Counted from the stretch's first letter, positions 28,589 to 42,813 are shown. The stretch: DNA of 64,000 nt from CAVYHX01 sp963768415 (GCA_963768415.1 CAVYHX010000019.1:48174-112173), one strand, 5' to 3'. Numbers and translations are program-made. Notes: generated by a model not told the origin, from the letters alone.

Positions 28589-28677
28589 TGGCCGGCATCA
28601 CCCGCCGCGCTGCCGGTTTCTTGGCTTGCTGCCGGTTTTTTCGCTATGCTCCCTTCGTTACAAGATCATAGACAGCC

Positions 28678-29754
28678 ATGCAGACACTCAGTGTAGATCT
28701 CGAAGCGCGCAGTTATCCGATCCATATCGGCCAGTCCCTGCTGGGCCGGCCAGAGCTGGTAACCCCGCACATCCGCGGCCGGCAAGTGATGGTTGTCAGC
28801 AACGAAACCGTCGCGCCGTTGTACCTGGATGCCGTGCGTGCATTATTCGCCGACTTCGAGCTGGCCAGTGTCATCCTCCCGGATGGAGAACAGTTCAAAA
28901 CGCTGGAGACGCTGAATACCATCTTCGATGCGCTACTCGAACACCGCTTTAACCGCAGCTGCACCCTGGTGGCACTCGGTGGCGGTGTGGTCGGCGATAT
29001 TACCGGTTTTGCCGCCGCCAGCTATCAACGCGGTGTTGCCTTCCTGCAGATTCCGACCACCCTGCTGGCCCAGGTTGATTCATCAGTCGGCGGGAAAACC
29101 GGGGTCAACCACGCCCTCGGCAAGAACATGATCGGCGCCTTTCACCAGCCGGTCTGCGTACTCATTGATACGGACACCCTTGATACCCTGGATGACCGCC
29201 AGCTCGCTGCCGGCATGGCAGAGGTCATCAAGTACGGGCTGATTCACGACGCCGGATTTTTCGGCTGGCTGGAAGAGCACATCGATGCACTCAAGGCGCG
29301 TGACAAACAGCTGCTCGCGTATGCAATCGAGCGTTCCTGCACGATCAAGGCGGAAATAGTGGCCGCGGATGAACGCGAACACGGCCAGCGCGCCCTGCTC
29401 AATCTCGGGCATACCTTCGGCCATGCCATTGAAACCGCTACCGGTTACGGCAACTGGCTGCATGGCGAAGCGGTCGCCACCGGTATGCTGATGGCTGCAG
29501 ACCTGTCGGCACGGCATGGCTGGCTTGACGACGCAGATGTCCGCCGAACGCGGGAACTGCTGCAACATGCCGGCCTGCCAACGAGCCCGCCCCCCGGCAT
29601 GGGCCCGGGCCAATTCCTTAAATTCATGGCGGTCGATAAAAAAGTGCTCGACGGGGGCCTGCGCCTGGTCTTGCTAAAATCCATTGGCGCTGCGTTCGTC
29701 AGCGGTGATTTCGATTCCGGACTACTGGATACCACCCTGGCCTCAGTCGCCTGA
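28678..29754 (+). CDS. aroB: 3-dehydroquinate synthase
   Basis: Second step of the shikimate pathway, NAD+- and metal-dependent. 358 residues with the DGEQFKTLETLN nucleotide-binding stretch, ALGGGVVGDITGFAAA, PTTLLAQVDSSVGGKTGVN and the metal-ligand region NLGHTFGHAIE...LHGEAVATGM. Full length. It lies 89 bases after aroK. The usual downstream damX is missing; dgt follows directly. Confidence 0.96.
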   Translation: MQTLSVDLEARSYPIHIGQSLLGRPELVTPHIRGRQVMVVSNETVAPLYLDAVRALFADFELASVILPDGEQFKTLETLNTIFDALLEHRFNRSCTLVALGGGVVGDITGFAAASYQRGVAFLQIPTTLLAQVDSSVGGKTGVNHALGKNMIGAFHQPVCVLIDTDTLDTLDDRQLAAGMAEVIKYGLIHDAGFFGWLEEHIDALKARDKQLLAYAIERSCTIKAEIVAADEREHGQRALLNLGHTFGHAIETATGYGNWLHGEAVATGMLMAADLSARHGWLDDADVRRTRELLQHAGLPTSPPPGMGPGQFLKFMAVDKKVLDGGLRLVLLKSIGAAFVSGDFDSGLLDTTLASVA

Positions 29755-29758
29755 GATC

Positions 29759-30931
29759 ATGGATACTGCAACCACGCGCGTCGACCATAACGGACTGGCC
29801 CCCTATGCCGCGACGGATGCGTGCTCCAGGGGTCGCGAACATAGCGAACCCGGCCCCGCCTATCGTACCCATTACCAGCGTGACCGTGATCGTATTATTC
29901 ACTCCGCAGCATTCCGGCGCCTCGAATACAAGACCCAGGTCTTCGTCAATCATGAAGGCGATCTGTTCCGTACCCGGCTCACACACTCCGTTGAAGTCGC
30001 GCAGATCGCACGCTCGATCGCACGCGCGCTGCGCCTGAATGAGGACCTGACCGAAGGTATCGCACTGGCCCACGACCTTGGGCACACACCCTTTGGCCAT
30101 GCCGGGCAGGATGCGCTGAATGCCTGCATGCAAGACTACGGCGGCTTTGAACACAACCTGCAATCATTGCGCGTGGTTGATGAGCTGGAAGACCGCTATG
30201 CGGATTTTCCCGGACTGAACCTTACTTTCGAAACCCGTGAGGGCATCCTCAAGCATTGTTCACGCAAGCATGCGGAGGCGCTGGGAGACCTCGGCCGCCG
30301 CTTCCTGGACAGGCAGCAACCATCGCTGGAGGCCCAGCTGACCAACCTGGCGGATGAAATCGCCTATAACAGTCACGACGTGGACGATGGCCTGCGTTCG
30401 GGCCTGATCGATGTCGAGACGCTGACGGCTGTGGAGCTGTTTCGGGCACAATATGAAACCGTGCGCGCACTCTATCCAGACCTCGTTCCGCGTCGCACGA
30501 TCCATGAAGTCGTCCGCCGCATGATCAACTGCCAGGTCGTGGATCTCATCGAAACCAGCACCCGCAAACTTGCACAGGCCGCTCCGGACGATATCTCGGC
30601 AGTCCGCCTGCAGGACGAACCGCTGATTTCCTTCAGTTCCCCCATGCGCGAACAGAATCTGGAACTGAAACGTTTTTTGCGTACCAATCTGTACCGGCAT
30701 TACCGTGTCCACCGCATGACGGCGAAGGCCGCGCGCACCATCACGGCCCTGTTCGAGGCATTTATTGACGATCCCCGGCTCTTGCCCGACGAGGCCCGGC
30801 AGCTGACCAGCATGCGTGAGCAGAACAACGGCATGCGCGGCCGGGCCCGCGGCGTCGCCGATTACATTGCCGGCATGACAGACCGCTATGCCATTGCCGA
30901 ATACGAACGCACCTTCGATCCGTCGGTCTGA
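29759..30931 (+). CDS. dgt: Deoxyguanosinetriphosphate triphosphohydrolase-like protein
   Basis: An HD-domain dNTP triphosphohydrolase that lowers dNTP pools by releasing triphosphate. The 390-residue protein has the metal ligands H...HD...D: RTRLTHSVEVAQIAR, ALAHDLGHTPFGHAGQ and DEIAYNSHD. I chose ATG 29759 (4 bases after the aroB stop); an upstream in-frame ATG at 29684 would overlap aroB. The length fits the type-2 dGTPase-like subfamily rather than the longer E. coli Dgt. Confidence 0.9.
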   Translation: MDTATTRVDHNGLAPYAATDACSRGREHSEPGPAYRTHYQRDRDRIIHSAAFRRLEYKTQVFVNHEGDLFRTRLTHSVEVAQIARSIARALRLNEDLTEGIALAHDLGHTPFGHAGQDALNACMQDYGGFEHNLQSLRVVDELEDRYADFPGLNLTFETREGILKHCSRKHAEALGDLGRRFLDRQQPSLEAQLTNLADEIAYNSHDVDDGLRSGLIDVETLTAVELFRAQYETVRALYPDLVPRRTIHEVVRRMINCQVVDLIETSTRKLAQAAPDDISAVRLQDEPLISFSSPMREQNLELKRFLRTNLYRHYRVHRMTAKAARTITALFEAFIDDPRLLPDEARQLTSMREQNNGMRGRARGVADYIAGMTDRYAIAEYERTFDPSV

Positions 30932-30979
30932 GACGTTATGGCCCCAATACGCGGGACGCTGCTTAGTCCGTTGGTGACC

Positions 30980-31145
30980 CTGTAGGAGTACCCTATAAAG
31001 CACCGGGCATAAACGGCCTCCCGGCCGCGATGGTTTTCCCAGACAATCGCGCCGGAGGACGGCGCTCCCACAGTGGTTTTTTTATTACCGCCTGAGGGAA
31101 CACCCAATTAAGCGCCGGGTGTAAACGGCCTACTGACCGCGATGC
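30980..31145. repeat. REP-like palindromic repeats
   Basis: Two adjacent, partly degenerate copies of the same element: TGTAGGAGTACCC ... GCACCGGGCATAAACGGCC ... GCCGCGATGG, then a partial copy (CACCCAATTAAGCGCCGGG ... GTAAACGGCC) from about 31101. The gap from dgt to the WGR gene (30932-31281) holds only this element. Related copies lie at 37.85, 41.73 and 46.58 kb. Confidence 0.65.
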
Positions 31146-31281
31146 CTGCAAGAACCCATCACGACCGGGCATGGATAAAGACATCGCAATTACTGTTGCT
31201 ATGCTTTCTGTGGCAATATGATTTTCCTGCCGCACATGGGCCTGACACTGGATATTATTTTTTACTCACTGCTGATTCCTG

Positions 31282-31533
31282 ATGCGTATCTATATGCAAA
31301 TTCCGCCGCAGGGTGAGCGCGCACCACGCTATTACCACCTGCATTTACAGGAAGACCTGATCGGCGGCTGGACCCTGATTCGGGAATGGGGGTACCAGGG
31401 CGCGGGTGGGCGGACCCTGCAGGAACACTATGCGGATGCAGAAAGTGCCGAGGCAGCGCTGGTCCGGGTCCGGGATGAACAGCTCAAACGTGGCTACCAG
31501 GTCGTCTTCATGCAAGCCCGCCCCGGCGGCTAG
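31282..31533 (+). CDS. WGR-domain protein
   Basis: An 83-residue protein that is essentially one WGR domain: YYHLHLQEDLIGGWTLIREWGYQG, followed by a helix (DAESAEAALVRVRDEQLKRGYQ). WGR domains in PARPs and in some bacterial regulators bind nucleic acid. Stand-alone copies are common in bacteria and have no known role. A hairpin overlaps its stop codon. Confidence 0.8.
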   Translation: MRIYMQIPPQGERAPRYYHLHLQEDLIGGWTLIREWGYQGAGGRTLQEHYADAESAEAALVRVRDEQLKRGYQVVFMQARPGG

Positions 31534-31549
31534 CCCGCCGGGCATTTGT
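31522..31549 (+). terminator. Probable terminator of the WGR gene
   Basis: An 8-base-pair GC stem (CCCGGCGG at 31522-31529 with its complement at 31535-31542) over a 5-base loop that contains part of the stop codon, followed by CATTTGTT. The weak T tract lowers confidence. A second short inverted repeat (CCCTG...CAGGG) lies at 31556-31570. Confidence 0.4.
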
Positions 31550-31748
31550 TCATATCCCTGAAAATTCAGGGGAATAACCCTACACCGCAAATTGAACCAC
31601 CGGCCGCGTGGCGCTATACTTATCGGCCTTTTGGCCGAAGCCTGGCCATCAGTGCAGATACTGTTCTAACCTATTGTAATATATACTTATTTAGTATATC
31701 CGGCCGACGGCGGATGCGATGACAATGCAGAGCGACAGGTTACTACCC

Positions 31749-36390
<4,642 letters not shown>

Positions 36391-36392
36391 CC

Positions 36393-37835
36393 ATGGGCAA
36401 GCCGACCGGTTTCCTGGAATACCAGCGGTTCGAGCGCGGCTATGCGCCGCCCGCCGACCGGGTGCAGCACTACCGTGAGTTCGTCATTCCGCTGGAAGAA
36501 AGCGAACTCAGTCTGCAGGGTGCGCGCTGCATGGACTGCGGCATCCCCTTCTGTCACCAGGGCTGTCCCGTCAACAATATCATCCCGGACTGGAACGACC
36601 TGGTCTATCACGGGAACTGGCAGGCTGCGATCACCGTACTGGAATCCACCAACAATTTCCCCGAGTTTACCGGCCGCATCTGTCCGGCACCCTGTGAAGC
36701 CGCCTGCACCCTGAATATCGACGACAACCCGGTCACTATCAAGACCATCGAGTGCGCCATTGTCGACAAGGCCTGGGAAGAAGGCTGGATTTCCCCGCAG
36801 ATAGCCGCACACAAGACGGGCAAGCGCGTCGCCATCATCGGCTCCGGCCCTGCCGGGCTGGCCTGTGCACAACAGCTGGCGCGCGCCGGTCACGATGTCG
36901 ATGTGTTCGAGAAAAATGACCGTATCGGCGGCCTGTTGCGCTACGGTATTCCGGACTTCAAGATGGAAAAACATACCATCGACCGGCGCATGGCGCAGAT
37001 GCAGGCCGAGGGCGTGACCTTTCATACCGGGACACATATCGGCGTCGGCATTCCGGCACAACAACTGCTCGATGAGTTCGATGCCATCGCACTGACCGGC
37101 GGCTCAGAACACTCGCGTGACCTGGAGATTCCGGGCCGGGAGCTGGACGGTGTGCATTTCGCCATGACGTTCCTGCCGCAACAAAACAAGCGTAATGCCG
37201 GTGATGACATAGACCCGGATATATCCATAACCGCCGCTAATAAACACGTTGTCGTAATCGGCGGCGGTGACACCGGTTCCGACTGTATCGGCACCTCGTT
37301 CCGGCAGGGCGCACTGTCCGTCACCCAGCTCGAGATCATGCCGCAGCCGCCGGAGCATGAAAACAAGGCACTGACCTGGCCTGACTGGCCGCTCAAGATG
37401 CGCACATCCAGCTCCCAGGAGGAAGGCGCGCAGCGCGAGTGGGCCGTGGCCACCAAATCCATGGAAGGCGCAGACGGGAAGGTCACGGCAATCAATTGCG
37501 TCCGTCTGGAATGGAAGCAGGACGCCGGTGGTCAATGGCAGATGCAGGAAATACCCGGCAGCGAGTTCCAGCTCAAGGCCGACCTGGTATTGCTTGCCAT
37601 GGGTTTTGTACACCCCGTACACGAAGGTCTGCTGAAGGAACTCGGCATGGAACTGGATACCCGCGGCAACGTCCTGGCCAATACCGAGCTGTACCAGACA
37701 TCCGTCGCCAAAGTCTTTTCCGCCGGTGACATGCGCCGCGGTCAATCGCTGGTTGTCTGGGCGATCGCTGAAGGCCGGCAATGCGCGCGCGCCATGGATG
37801 AATTCCTCATGGGCGTGTCGGAATTGCCCAGGTGA
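36393..37835 (+). CDS. gltD: Glutamate synthase small subunit
   Basis: The NADPH-oxidising flavoprotein subunit that feeds electrons to GltB. 480 residues. The N-terminal cysteines that bind [4Fe-4S] clusters are visible (CMDCGIPFCHQGCP, CPAPCEAAC), followed by the FAD motif IIGSGPAGLACAQQL and NADPH motif VIGGGDTGSDCIGT. The ATG at 36393 lies 2 bases after gltB; the longer upstream frame lies within gltB and is not conserved. Confidence 0.96.
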   Translation: MGKPTGFLEYQRFERGYAPPADRVQHYREFVIPLEESELSLQGARCMDCGIPFCHQGCPVNNIIPDWNDLVYHGNWQAAITVLESTNNFPEFTGRICPAPCEAACTLNIDDNPVTIKTIECAIVDKAWEEGWISPQIAAHKTGKRVAIIGSGPAGLACAQQLARAGHDVDVFEKNDRIGGLLRYGIPDFKMEKHTIDRRMAQMQAEGVTFHTGTHIGVGIPAQQLLDEFDAIALTGGSEHSRDLEIPGRELDGVHFAMTFLPQQNKRNAGDDIDPDISITAANKHVVVIGGGDTGSDCIGTSFRQGALSVTQLEIMPQPPEHENKALTWPDWPLKMRTSSSQEEGAQREWAVATKSMEGADGKVTAINCVRLEWKQDAGGQWQMQEIPGSEFQLKADLVLLAMGFVHPVHEGLLKELGMELDTRGNVLANTELYQTSVAKVFSAGDMRRGQSLVVWAIAEGRQCARAMDEFLMGVSELPR

Positions 37836-37849
37836 ATTTGATAATAGCC

Positions 37850-37942
37850 ATGTAGGAGCACCCGATTAAGCGCCGGGTATAAACGGCCTCCTGGCCGCGA
37901 TTGGCGGTTAACACCATCGCGGCCAGGAGGCCGCTCCTACAG
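37850..37942. repeat. REP-like palindromic repeat between gltD and hemE
   Basis: The most complete copy of the window's dispersed repeat. TGTAGGAGCACCCGATTAAG leads into a perfect 17-base-pair inverted repeat (37885-37901 and 37916-37932, GGCCTCCTGGCCGCGAT and its complement) and ends CGCTCCTACA, the complement of the opening motif. It may also act as a transcription stop after gltD. Confidence 0.75.
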
Positions 37943-37999
37943 ATGATTCTTCATTTGTATTCTGTGAATTATTAATTAGCCTGGTAATCTGAAAACCAT

Positions 38000-39064
38000 A
38001 TGCAAGCACTGCAAAACGACCGACTCCTGCGCGCCCTCTTGCGTGAGCCAGTGGACGTTACCCCGGTCTGGATGATGCGCCAGGCGGGACGTTACCTGCC
38101 TGAATACCGCAAGATCCGCAAAACGGCCGGTGACTTCATGGCATTGTGCACCAACCCGGAGCTGGCCTGCGAAGTCACCCTGCAGCCCGTCGAACGCTTC
38201 CCGCTGGATGCCGCCATCCTGTTCTCGGACATATTGACCATCCCGGATGCCATGGGCCTGGGACTCTATTTCGAAGAAGGCGAAGGGCCGCGTTTCAGGC
38301 ACCCGGTGCGCAGCGCAGCCGACGTCCGGGCCCTGGGTGTCCCGGACCCCGAGGTGGAGCTGCGTTACGTCATGGATGCGGTACGGCTTATCCGCCAGGC
38401 ACTCGACAACCGCATCCCCCTGATCGGCTTCTCCGGCAGTCCCTGGACCCTCGCCACCTATATGGTCGAGGGCCGTTCGACCCGGACTTTTTCCCGCGTC
38501 AAGGGGATGCTCTACAACGAACCGCTGCTGCTGCACCAGGTGCTGGATAAACTGGCTGTCGCGGTAATCGGCTACCTGAATGCCCAGATCGCTGCCGGTG
38601 TCCAGGCAGTCATGATTTTCGACACCTGGGGCGGTGTCCTCACGCCCCCCGATTACACCGAATTCTCGCTGCGTTACATGCAGCAGATCATTGACGGACT
38701 GACACGCACAGCCGAAGGGCGCAGGGTGCCGGTCATTCTGTTCACCAAGGGTGGCTGCCAGTGGCTGGAAGCCATGGCCGATACCGGGGCAGACGCGCTC
38801 GGCATCGACTGGTCCACCGACCTGGCCCTGGCGCGCAAACGCGTCGGCGACCGCGTCGCGCTGCAGGGCAATCTGGACCCGGCAGTGCTGTATGCAGCAC
38901 CCGGGATCATTCGTGAAAAAGTCGCTGCCGTACTGGCGGCCTTTGGCGCAGGTTCAGGCCATGTCTTCAATCTGGGCCATGGCATCAACCCGGACGTCGA
39001 CCCCGAGCATGCCGGCGCACTGGTCAACGCGGTACATGAATTGAGCAAGCAGTATCACCAGTAA
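38000..39064 (+). CDS. hemE: Uroporphyrinogen decarboxylase
   Basis: Removes four acetate carboxyls from uroporphyrinogen III in heme synthesis. 354 residues with the family signature near the N terminus (PVWMMRQAGRYLPEYR), then FSDILTIPDAMG, GFSGSPWTLATYM and the LGHGINPDVDPEHA ending. Full length. It stands between a REP-like element and a hairpin repeat. Confidence 0.97.
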   Translation: MQALQNDRLLRALLREPVDVTPVWMMRQAGRYLPEYRKIRKTAGDFMALCTNPELACEVTLQPVERFPLDAAILFSDILTIPDAMGLGLYFEEGEGPRFRHPVRSAADVRALGVPDPEVELRYVMDAVRLIRQALDNRIPLIGFSGSPWTLATYMVEGRSTRTFSRVKGMLYNEPLLLHQVLDKLAVAVIGYLNAQIAAGVQAVMIFDTWGGVLTPPDYTEFSLRYMQQIIDGLTRTAEGRRVPVILFTKGGCQWLEAMADTGADALGIDWSTDLALARKRVGDRVALQGNLDPAVLYAAPGIIREKVAAVLAAFGAGSGHVFNLGHGINPDVDPEHAGALVNAVHELSKQYHQ

Positions 39065-39109
39065 CCTGGCCCGGAATCTATCCACTCCGTCACTGCACCT
39101 CACTTGCAG

Positions 39110-39135
39110 GTTGGGCAAAGCGCAGCGTGCCCAAC
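39110..39135. repeat. GTTGGGCA...TGCCCAAC hairpin
   Basis: An 8-base-pair perfect inverted repeat (39110-39117 and 39128-39135) around AAGCGCAGCG, placed between the convergent hemE and polyphosphate phosphotransferase genes. The GGGCAAAGCGCAGCGTGCCC form resembles a widespread bacterial intergenic repeat. It may work as a bidirectional terminator, although no T run follows. Confidence 0.5.
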
Positions 39136-39159
39136 AGGCACTACTGAACCACCAACCAG

Positions 39160-40659
39160 TCAATCCTTATTCTTGAGCGCCCGTTCCAGATGCTCTGAAA
39201 AGACCTTGAGCGCCTGGACCCGCGCATAGCGTTTGTCATTGCCCGCGATCAGGTGCCAGGGCGCGTACCCGGTGCTGGTACGCTCCACCATATCATTGAC
39301 CGCCTGTTCATAGGCTTCCCACTTTTCCCGGTTGCGGTAATCCTCCTCGGTAATCTTGTGTTTCTTGTGCGGAATCTGTTCACGGGCCTTGAAACGCGCG
39401 AGCTGCTCGTCCTTGCCGATATGGATCCAGAACTTGACCAGCACAATACCGTGGTCAGTCAGCTTTTCCTCGAAGCGGTTGATCTCCGTGTAGGCGCGCA
39501 TCCATTCATCCCGGTGTGCAAAGCCCTCGACGCGTTCGACCAGTACCCGGCCATACCAGCTGCGGTCATAGAAGGTGACATGACCGGCACGTGGTATATG
39601 CCGCCAGAAACGCCATAGATAATGGTGCGCGCGTTCTTCATCAGTGGGAGCTGCGACGGGGATGATCTGGTAATGACGCGCGTCCATGGCCGGAATGATG
39701 CGGCGAATAATGCCGCCCTTGCCAGCCGCATCCCACCCCTCGAACAGGATTATGCTGGATGTCTTTTTTGCCACGGCCTTGCGGTGCAGTGCGCCGACGC
39801 GGCCCTGGTAGTGGGACAGTTCCTTTTTATATTTTTCTTTTTCAAGGGTTTTATCGAGATTCAGTGCACTGAGGACGGTTATTGAACCGGCGTCATTCAA
39901 GGGGGCGGTAATCGAGTGCAGCTGGGGCTCCGGCTTCGTGACCTCCTGGCCGCGCGCCAGCCGCTCATTGATGCGTTCGAGAATATGCTGCCCGATGGTG
40001 AGACTGCGGTAGCGGTGATCGGTACCCTCGATGATCAGCCACGGTGCAAACCCGGTACTGGTCTCGCGCAGGCTGCGCTCGGCAATGCGCATGAACTTGT
40101 CGTACAGCTTGGCGTGCTCGTGATCCTCCGCGGTCACCCTCCAGCGCGTCTCCCGATTTCTTTCGAGCTTCTTCAGACGCTTTTTCTGCGCGTCCTTGCT
40201 CAGGTGCAGCCAGAACTTGATGATCAGGGCGCCGTCATCAACCAGGGTTTCCTCAAAGGCGACAATACGCTTCAATGCCGCATCGAAATCAACATCACTG
40301 CATTTTTTTCGCAGGCAATCGGCAATGGGTTTGCTGTACCAGGAGCCCACATAGAGCCCGATATGACCCCTGGCCGGCAGGGAACGCCAGTAGCGCCAGA
40401 ACTCGGGCCGCTGCCGTTCCTCCTCGGTCGGCTTGCCAAAGGAGAATGCGCGCAGGTAGCGTGGATCCATCCATTCGTTCAGCAGGTTGATGGCCTGCCC
40501 CTTGCCCGCGAAGTCGACACCGGAGACCAGGATCAACACCGGAAAGTCAGCCGCTTTCAGTGCCTCCTGCACCTGCAGCAGGCCGTAACGCAGTTCCGGC
40601 AACTGTTTTTCATATTCCTGTTTGCTGATCTTGTGACCCAACTCGGCGACTTCGAACAT
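39160..40659 (-). CDS. pap: Polyphosphate:AMP phosphotransferase (double PPK2 domain)
   Basis: Makes ADP from AMP with polyphosphate as donor (class II PPK2). About 499 residues with two tandem PPK2 domains, each with a Walker A-like motif: GVDFAGKGQA (N-terminal copy) and GWDAAGKGGI (C-terminal copy). Each also has a lid-type WRYWRSLPARGHIGLYVGSWY or WRFWRHIPRAGHVTFYDRSWY block. Two adjacent ATGs exist (40662 and 40659); the GGAGGG site is better spaced for 40659. Confidence 0.92.
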   Translation of the reverse strand: MFEVAELGHKISKQEYEKQLPELRYGLLQVQEALKAADFPVLILVSGVDFAGKGQAINLLNEWMDPRYLRAFSFGKPTEEERQRPEFWRYWRSLPARGHIGLYVGSWYSKPIADCLRKKCSDVDFDAALKRIVAFEETLVDDGALIIKFWLHLSKDAQKKRLKKLERNRETRWRVTAEDHEHAKLYDKFMRIAERSLRETSTGFAPWLIIEGTDHRYRSLTIGQHILERINERLARGQEVTKPEPQLHSITAPLNDAGSITVLSALNLDKTLEKEKYKKELSHYQGRVGALHRKAVAKKTSSIILFEGWDAAGKGGIIRRIIPAMDARHYQIIPVAAPTDEERAHHYLWRFWRHIPRAGHVTFYDRSWYGRVLVERVEGFAHRDEWMRAYTEINRFEEKLTDHGIVLVKFWIHIGKDEQLARFKAREQIPHKKHKITEEDYRNREKWEAYEQAVNDMVERTSTGYAPWHLIAGNDKRYARVQALKVFSEHLERALKNKD

Positions 40660-40764
40660 CATGCCCTCCAGTGCAGTTTTCCTTCCATAGAGTATATGAC
40701 ATAAATACCGAATATCCCGCCTGCTTCCGTGCTTTTGCGAAAATCCGGCTGGTGCATGCTACAG

Positions 40765-41643
40765 CTACCTCAGCTCACTCAATAACGCATCAATCATGCC
40801 CTGCGCCTGCGACAGATAGCCGCCACCGAAAAGATTGAGATGATTCAGTACGTGATACAGGTTATACAACGTCTTGCGTACGGCATAACCGGTATCAAGC
40901 GGATATGCATTACGATAGGCGGCGTAAAAATCACGGCTGAAACCACCAAACAGCTCGGTCATCGCAAGGTCCGCTTCACGATCTCCGAAATACACGGCCG
41001 GGTCGAAAATGACGGGCTCGCCATCCTGTGTATAGGAGTAATTTCCGGACCAGAGATCGCCATGCAGCAATGCCGCCTGCGGCGCATAATTCGCAAACAG
41101 CTGCGGGAATTCATCCAGCAGCTTCGCGCCTTCAGATTGCAAGCGCCCGCCGTGTCCATGCTGCGCAGCGAGGTCAAGCTGAAACCGCAAGCGCCGCTCG
41201 CGCCAGAAAGCGATCCAGTCATCTGCAAAGGTATTGATCTGCGGCGTGGAACCGATGGTGTTGTCCCGCAGCCAGCCGAACCGGTCCGCGGACGTCCGGT
41301 GCATGCGTGCCAGCCCCTCCCCCAGCGCAACCGGATCACCGTGCCCGCCCAGCTCCAGGTATTCCAGGACCAGATAGGCGGATTGTCCGGCAACACCATG
41401 ACATACCGGCTCCGGTACCCGCAGGCTGTGGCTGTTGCGCAGTTCCTGCAGGCCCTGCGCCTCCGCGGCAAACATGTCCAGCTGACCGGCGCTATTCAGC
41501 TTGACGAAATAACTCGCGTCACCGTAGTGCAAGCGCACCGCTCGGTTGATGCAGCCACCGCCGACCGGATCCTGACGGCCCGGTGCGGCCTGCTTGCCGG
41601 TAGCGGCATGAATATCGGTTGCGATGGTTTCCCAGAGAGACAT
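40765..41643 (-). CDS. Fructosamine-kinase-family protein
   Basis: A 292-residue APH-fold kinase. It shows DPVGGGCINRAVRL in the nucleotide loop, FVKLN (lysine), the catalytic loop LLHGDLWSGNYSY and DPAVYFGDREADLAMTELFGGF. Members phosphorylate protein-bound ketosamines (deglycation) or ribulosamines. The exact substrate cannot be read from sequence. It stands alone on the minus strand, followed downstream by a gap of about 100 bases. Confidence 0.9.
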   Translation of the reverse strand: MSLWETIATDIHAATGKQAAPGRQDPVGGGCINRAVRLHYGDASYFVKLNSAGQLDMFAAEAQGLQELRNSHSLRVPEPVCHGVAGQSAYLVLEYLELGGHGDPVALGEGLARMHRTSADRFGWLRDNTIGSTPQINTFADDWIAFWRERRLRFQLDLAAQHGHGGRLQSEGAKLLDEFPQLFANYAPQAALLHGDLWSGNYSYTQDGEPVIFDPAVYFGDREADLAMTELFGGFSRDFYAAYRNAYPLDTGYAVRKTLYNLYHVLNHLNLFGGGYLSQAQGMIDALLSELR

Positions 41644-41730
41644 ATAGTTGATACCTTATCTACGACGCTTTGTAATAAATAACACGGCGCGTCTAGAGCA
41701 CCGTCTCCCGGCATTATCAGCCGTAACCCA

Positions 41731-41871
41731 ATCGCGGCCAGGGGGCCGCTCCTACAGGTCAATTAATTCACTGCAGGAGCGGCCCCTTTATGCCCGGCGC
41801 TTAATCGGGTATTTATGCCCGGCGCTTAATCGGGTATTTATGCCCGCCTTTTGGGTACTGGCCGCGATTGG
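41731..41871. repeat. REP-like repeats with a 25-base tandem duplication
   Basis: ATCGCGGCCAGGGGGCCGCTCCTACAG at 41731 is a copy of the dispersed palindrome. It is followed by CTGCAGGAGCGGCCCC and two perfect tandem 25-base units (41787-41811 and 41812-41836, TTTATGCCCGGCGC + TTAATCGGGTA), a partial third unit, and GGCCGCGATTGGCC at the end. The element fills the 244-base gap between the exonuclease and fructosamine-kinase genes. Confidence 0.7.
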
Positions 41872-41887
41872 CCTGAAACATTATTGA

Positions 41888-42784
41888 TCAACCCACCACC
41901 CGCGCCAGCCGCGCCTGGGTCATTCTTCCGAGCCCGAGTTGCGCACACACGGCAGCGACATCGTCAGGGGACACCGGTCGGCGCGCCACATCGCGCGCAT
42001 CCACTTTCATATCCGGGTCGATGGCGGCACCCGTCAGCTGACGGGCCAGCATGGCGTCTTCCTGGTGCTTCAGTAACAACCGCTGGATTCGGGCCGCGCC
42101 GCGAATCTCCAGCTCCGCCACCTCCCCGATACGCTCATAGATAGCATGCAAGCTATCAAAGTGCGCCAGTAACGCCGCGGCCGTCTTCGCTCCGATGCCC
42201 GGCACTCCCGGGATGTTATCCGCGCTGTCCCCGGTCAGCGCCAGCCAGTCGGCCACCTGACCGGCCTGCACACCCAGCCAGTCCGGGATATCACTGTAAC
42301 TGTGGCGCCGCTTGCGCGCGTAGTCCCAGAGCATATCGCCCGCTTCGATGGATTGGGCAAGATCCTTGTCCGCACTGAGTATCACCACGGCAAAACCGTG
42401 CTTCCGCAGCCGCGCAGCCAGTGTGCCGATCAGGTCATCGGCCTCGTAATAACTGCTGGAAAAATCAGCCAGGCCCAGGGCAGTAACCAGAGTGCGGCAG
42501 TACTGAAACTGCTGCTTGAGTTCCGCCGGCGGCGCCTCGCGGTTGGCCTTGTAGGCAGGATATATTTCGTTCCGAAACGAGGTCGTGAGACTCTCGTCGA
42601 AGACCACGGCGACGTGTTCCGGCTTTACTTCATCGAGAAAACTGCCGAGAAAACCGCTGAACCCGTGCAGGGCATTGATCGGGGCGCCGCTGGTATTCGT
42701 CAGGTCATCGGGCACAGAGTAGTAGGCACGAAAGATGTAAATACTCGCGTCGATCAAATAGACGCAGCGTCCGGAATCAGCCAT
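41888..42784 (-). CDS. 5'-3' exonuclease / flap endonuclease (PolA N-domain or Xni-like)
   Basis: A 298-residue stand-alone homologue of the DNA polymerase I 5' nuclease domain. Metal-binding acidic residues lie in VYLIDASIYIFRAYY, VVFDESLTTSFRNEIYPAYKANR, YEADDLIGTLA and SADKDLAQ. The helix-hairpin-helix is ALTGDSADNIPGVPGIGAKTA. More acidic positions are retained than in E. coli Xni, so activity is likely. A role in Okazaki fragment or repair flap processing is inferred. Confidence 0.9.
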   Translation of the reverse strand: MADSGRCVYLIDASIYIFRAYYSVPDDLTNTSGAPINALHGFSGFLGSFLDEVKPEHVAVVFDESLTTSFRNEIYPAYKANREAPPAELKQQFQYCRTLVTALGLADFSSSYYEADDLIGTLAARLRKHGFAVVILSADKDLAQSIEAGDMLWDYARKRRHSYSDIPDWLGVQAGQVADWLALTGDSADNIPGVPGIGAKTAAALLAHFDSLHAIYERIGEVAELEIRGAARIQRLLLKHQEDAMLARQLTGAAIDPDMKVDARDVARRPVSPDDVAAVCAQLGLGRMTQARLARVVG

Positions 42785-42813
42785 TCGAGAGATATCGAAT
42801 CCGGGTTGCTTGA

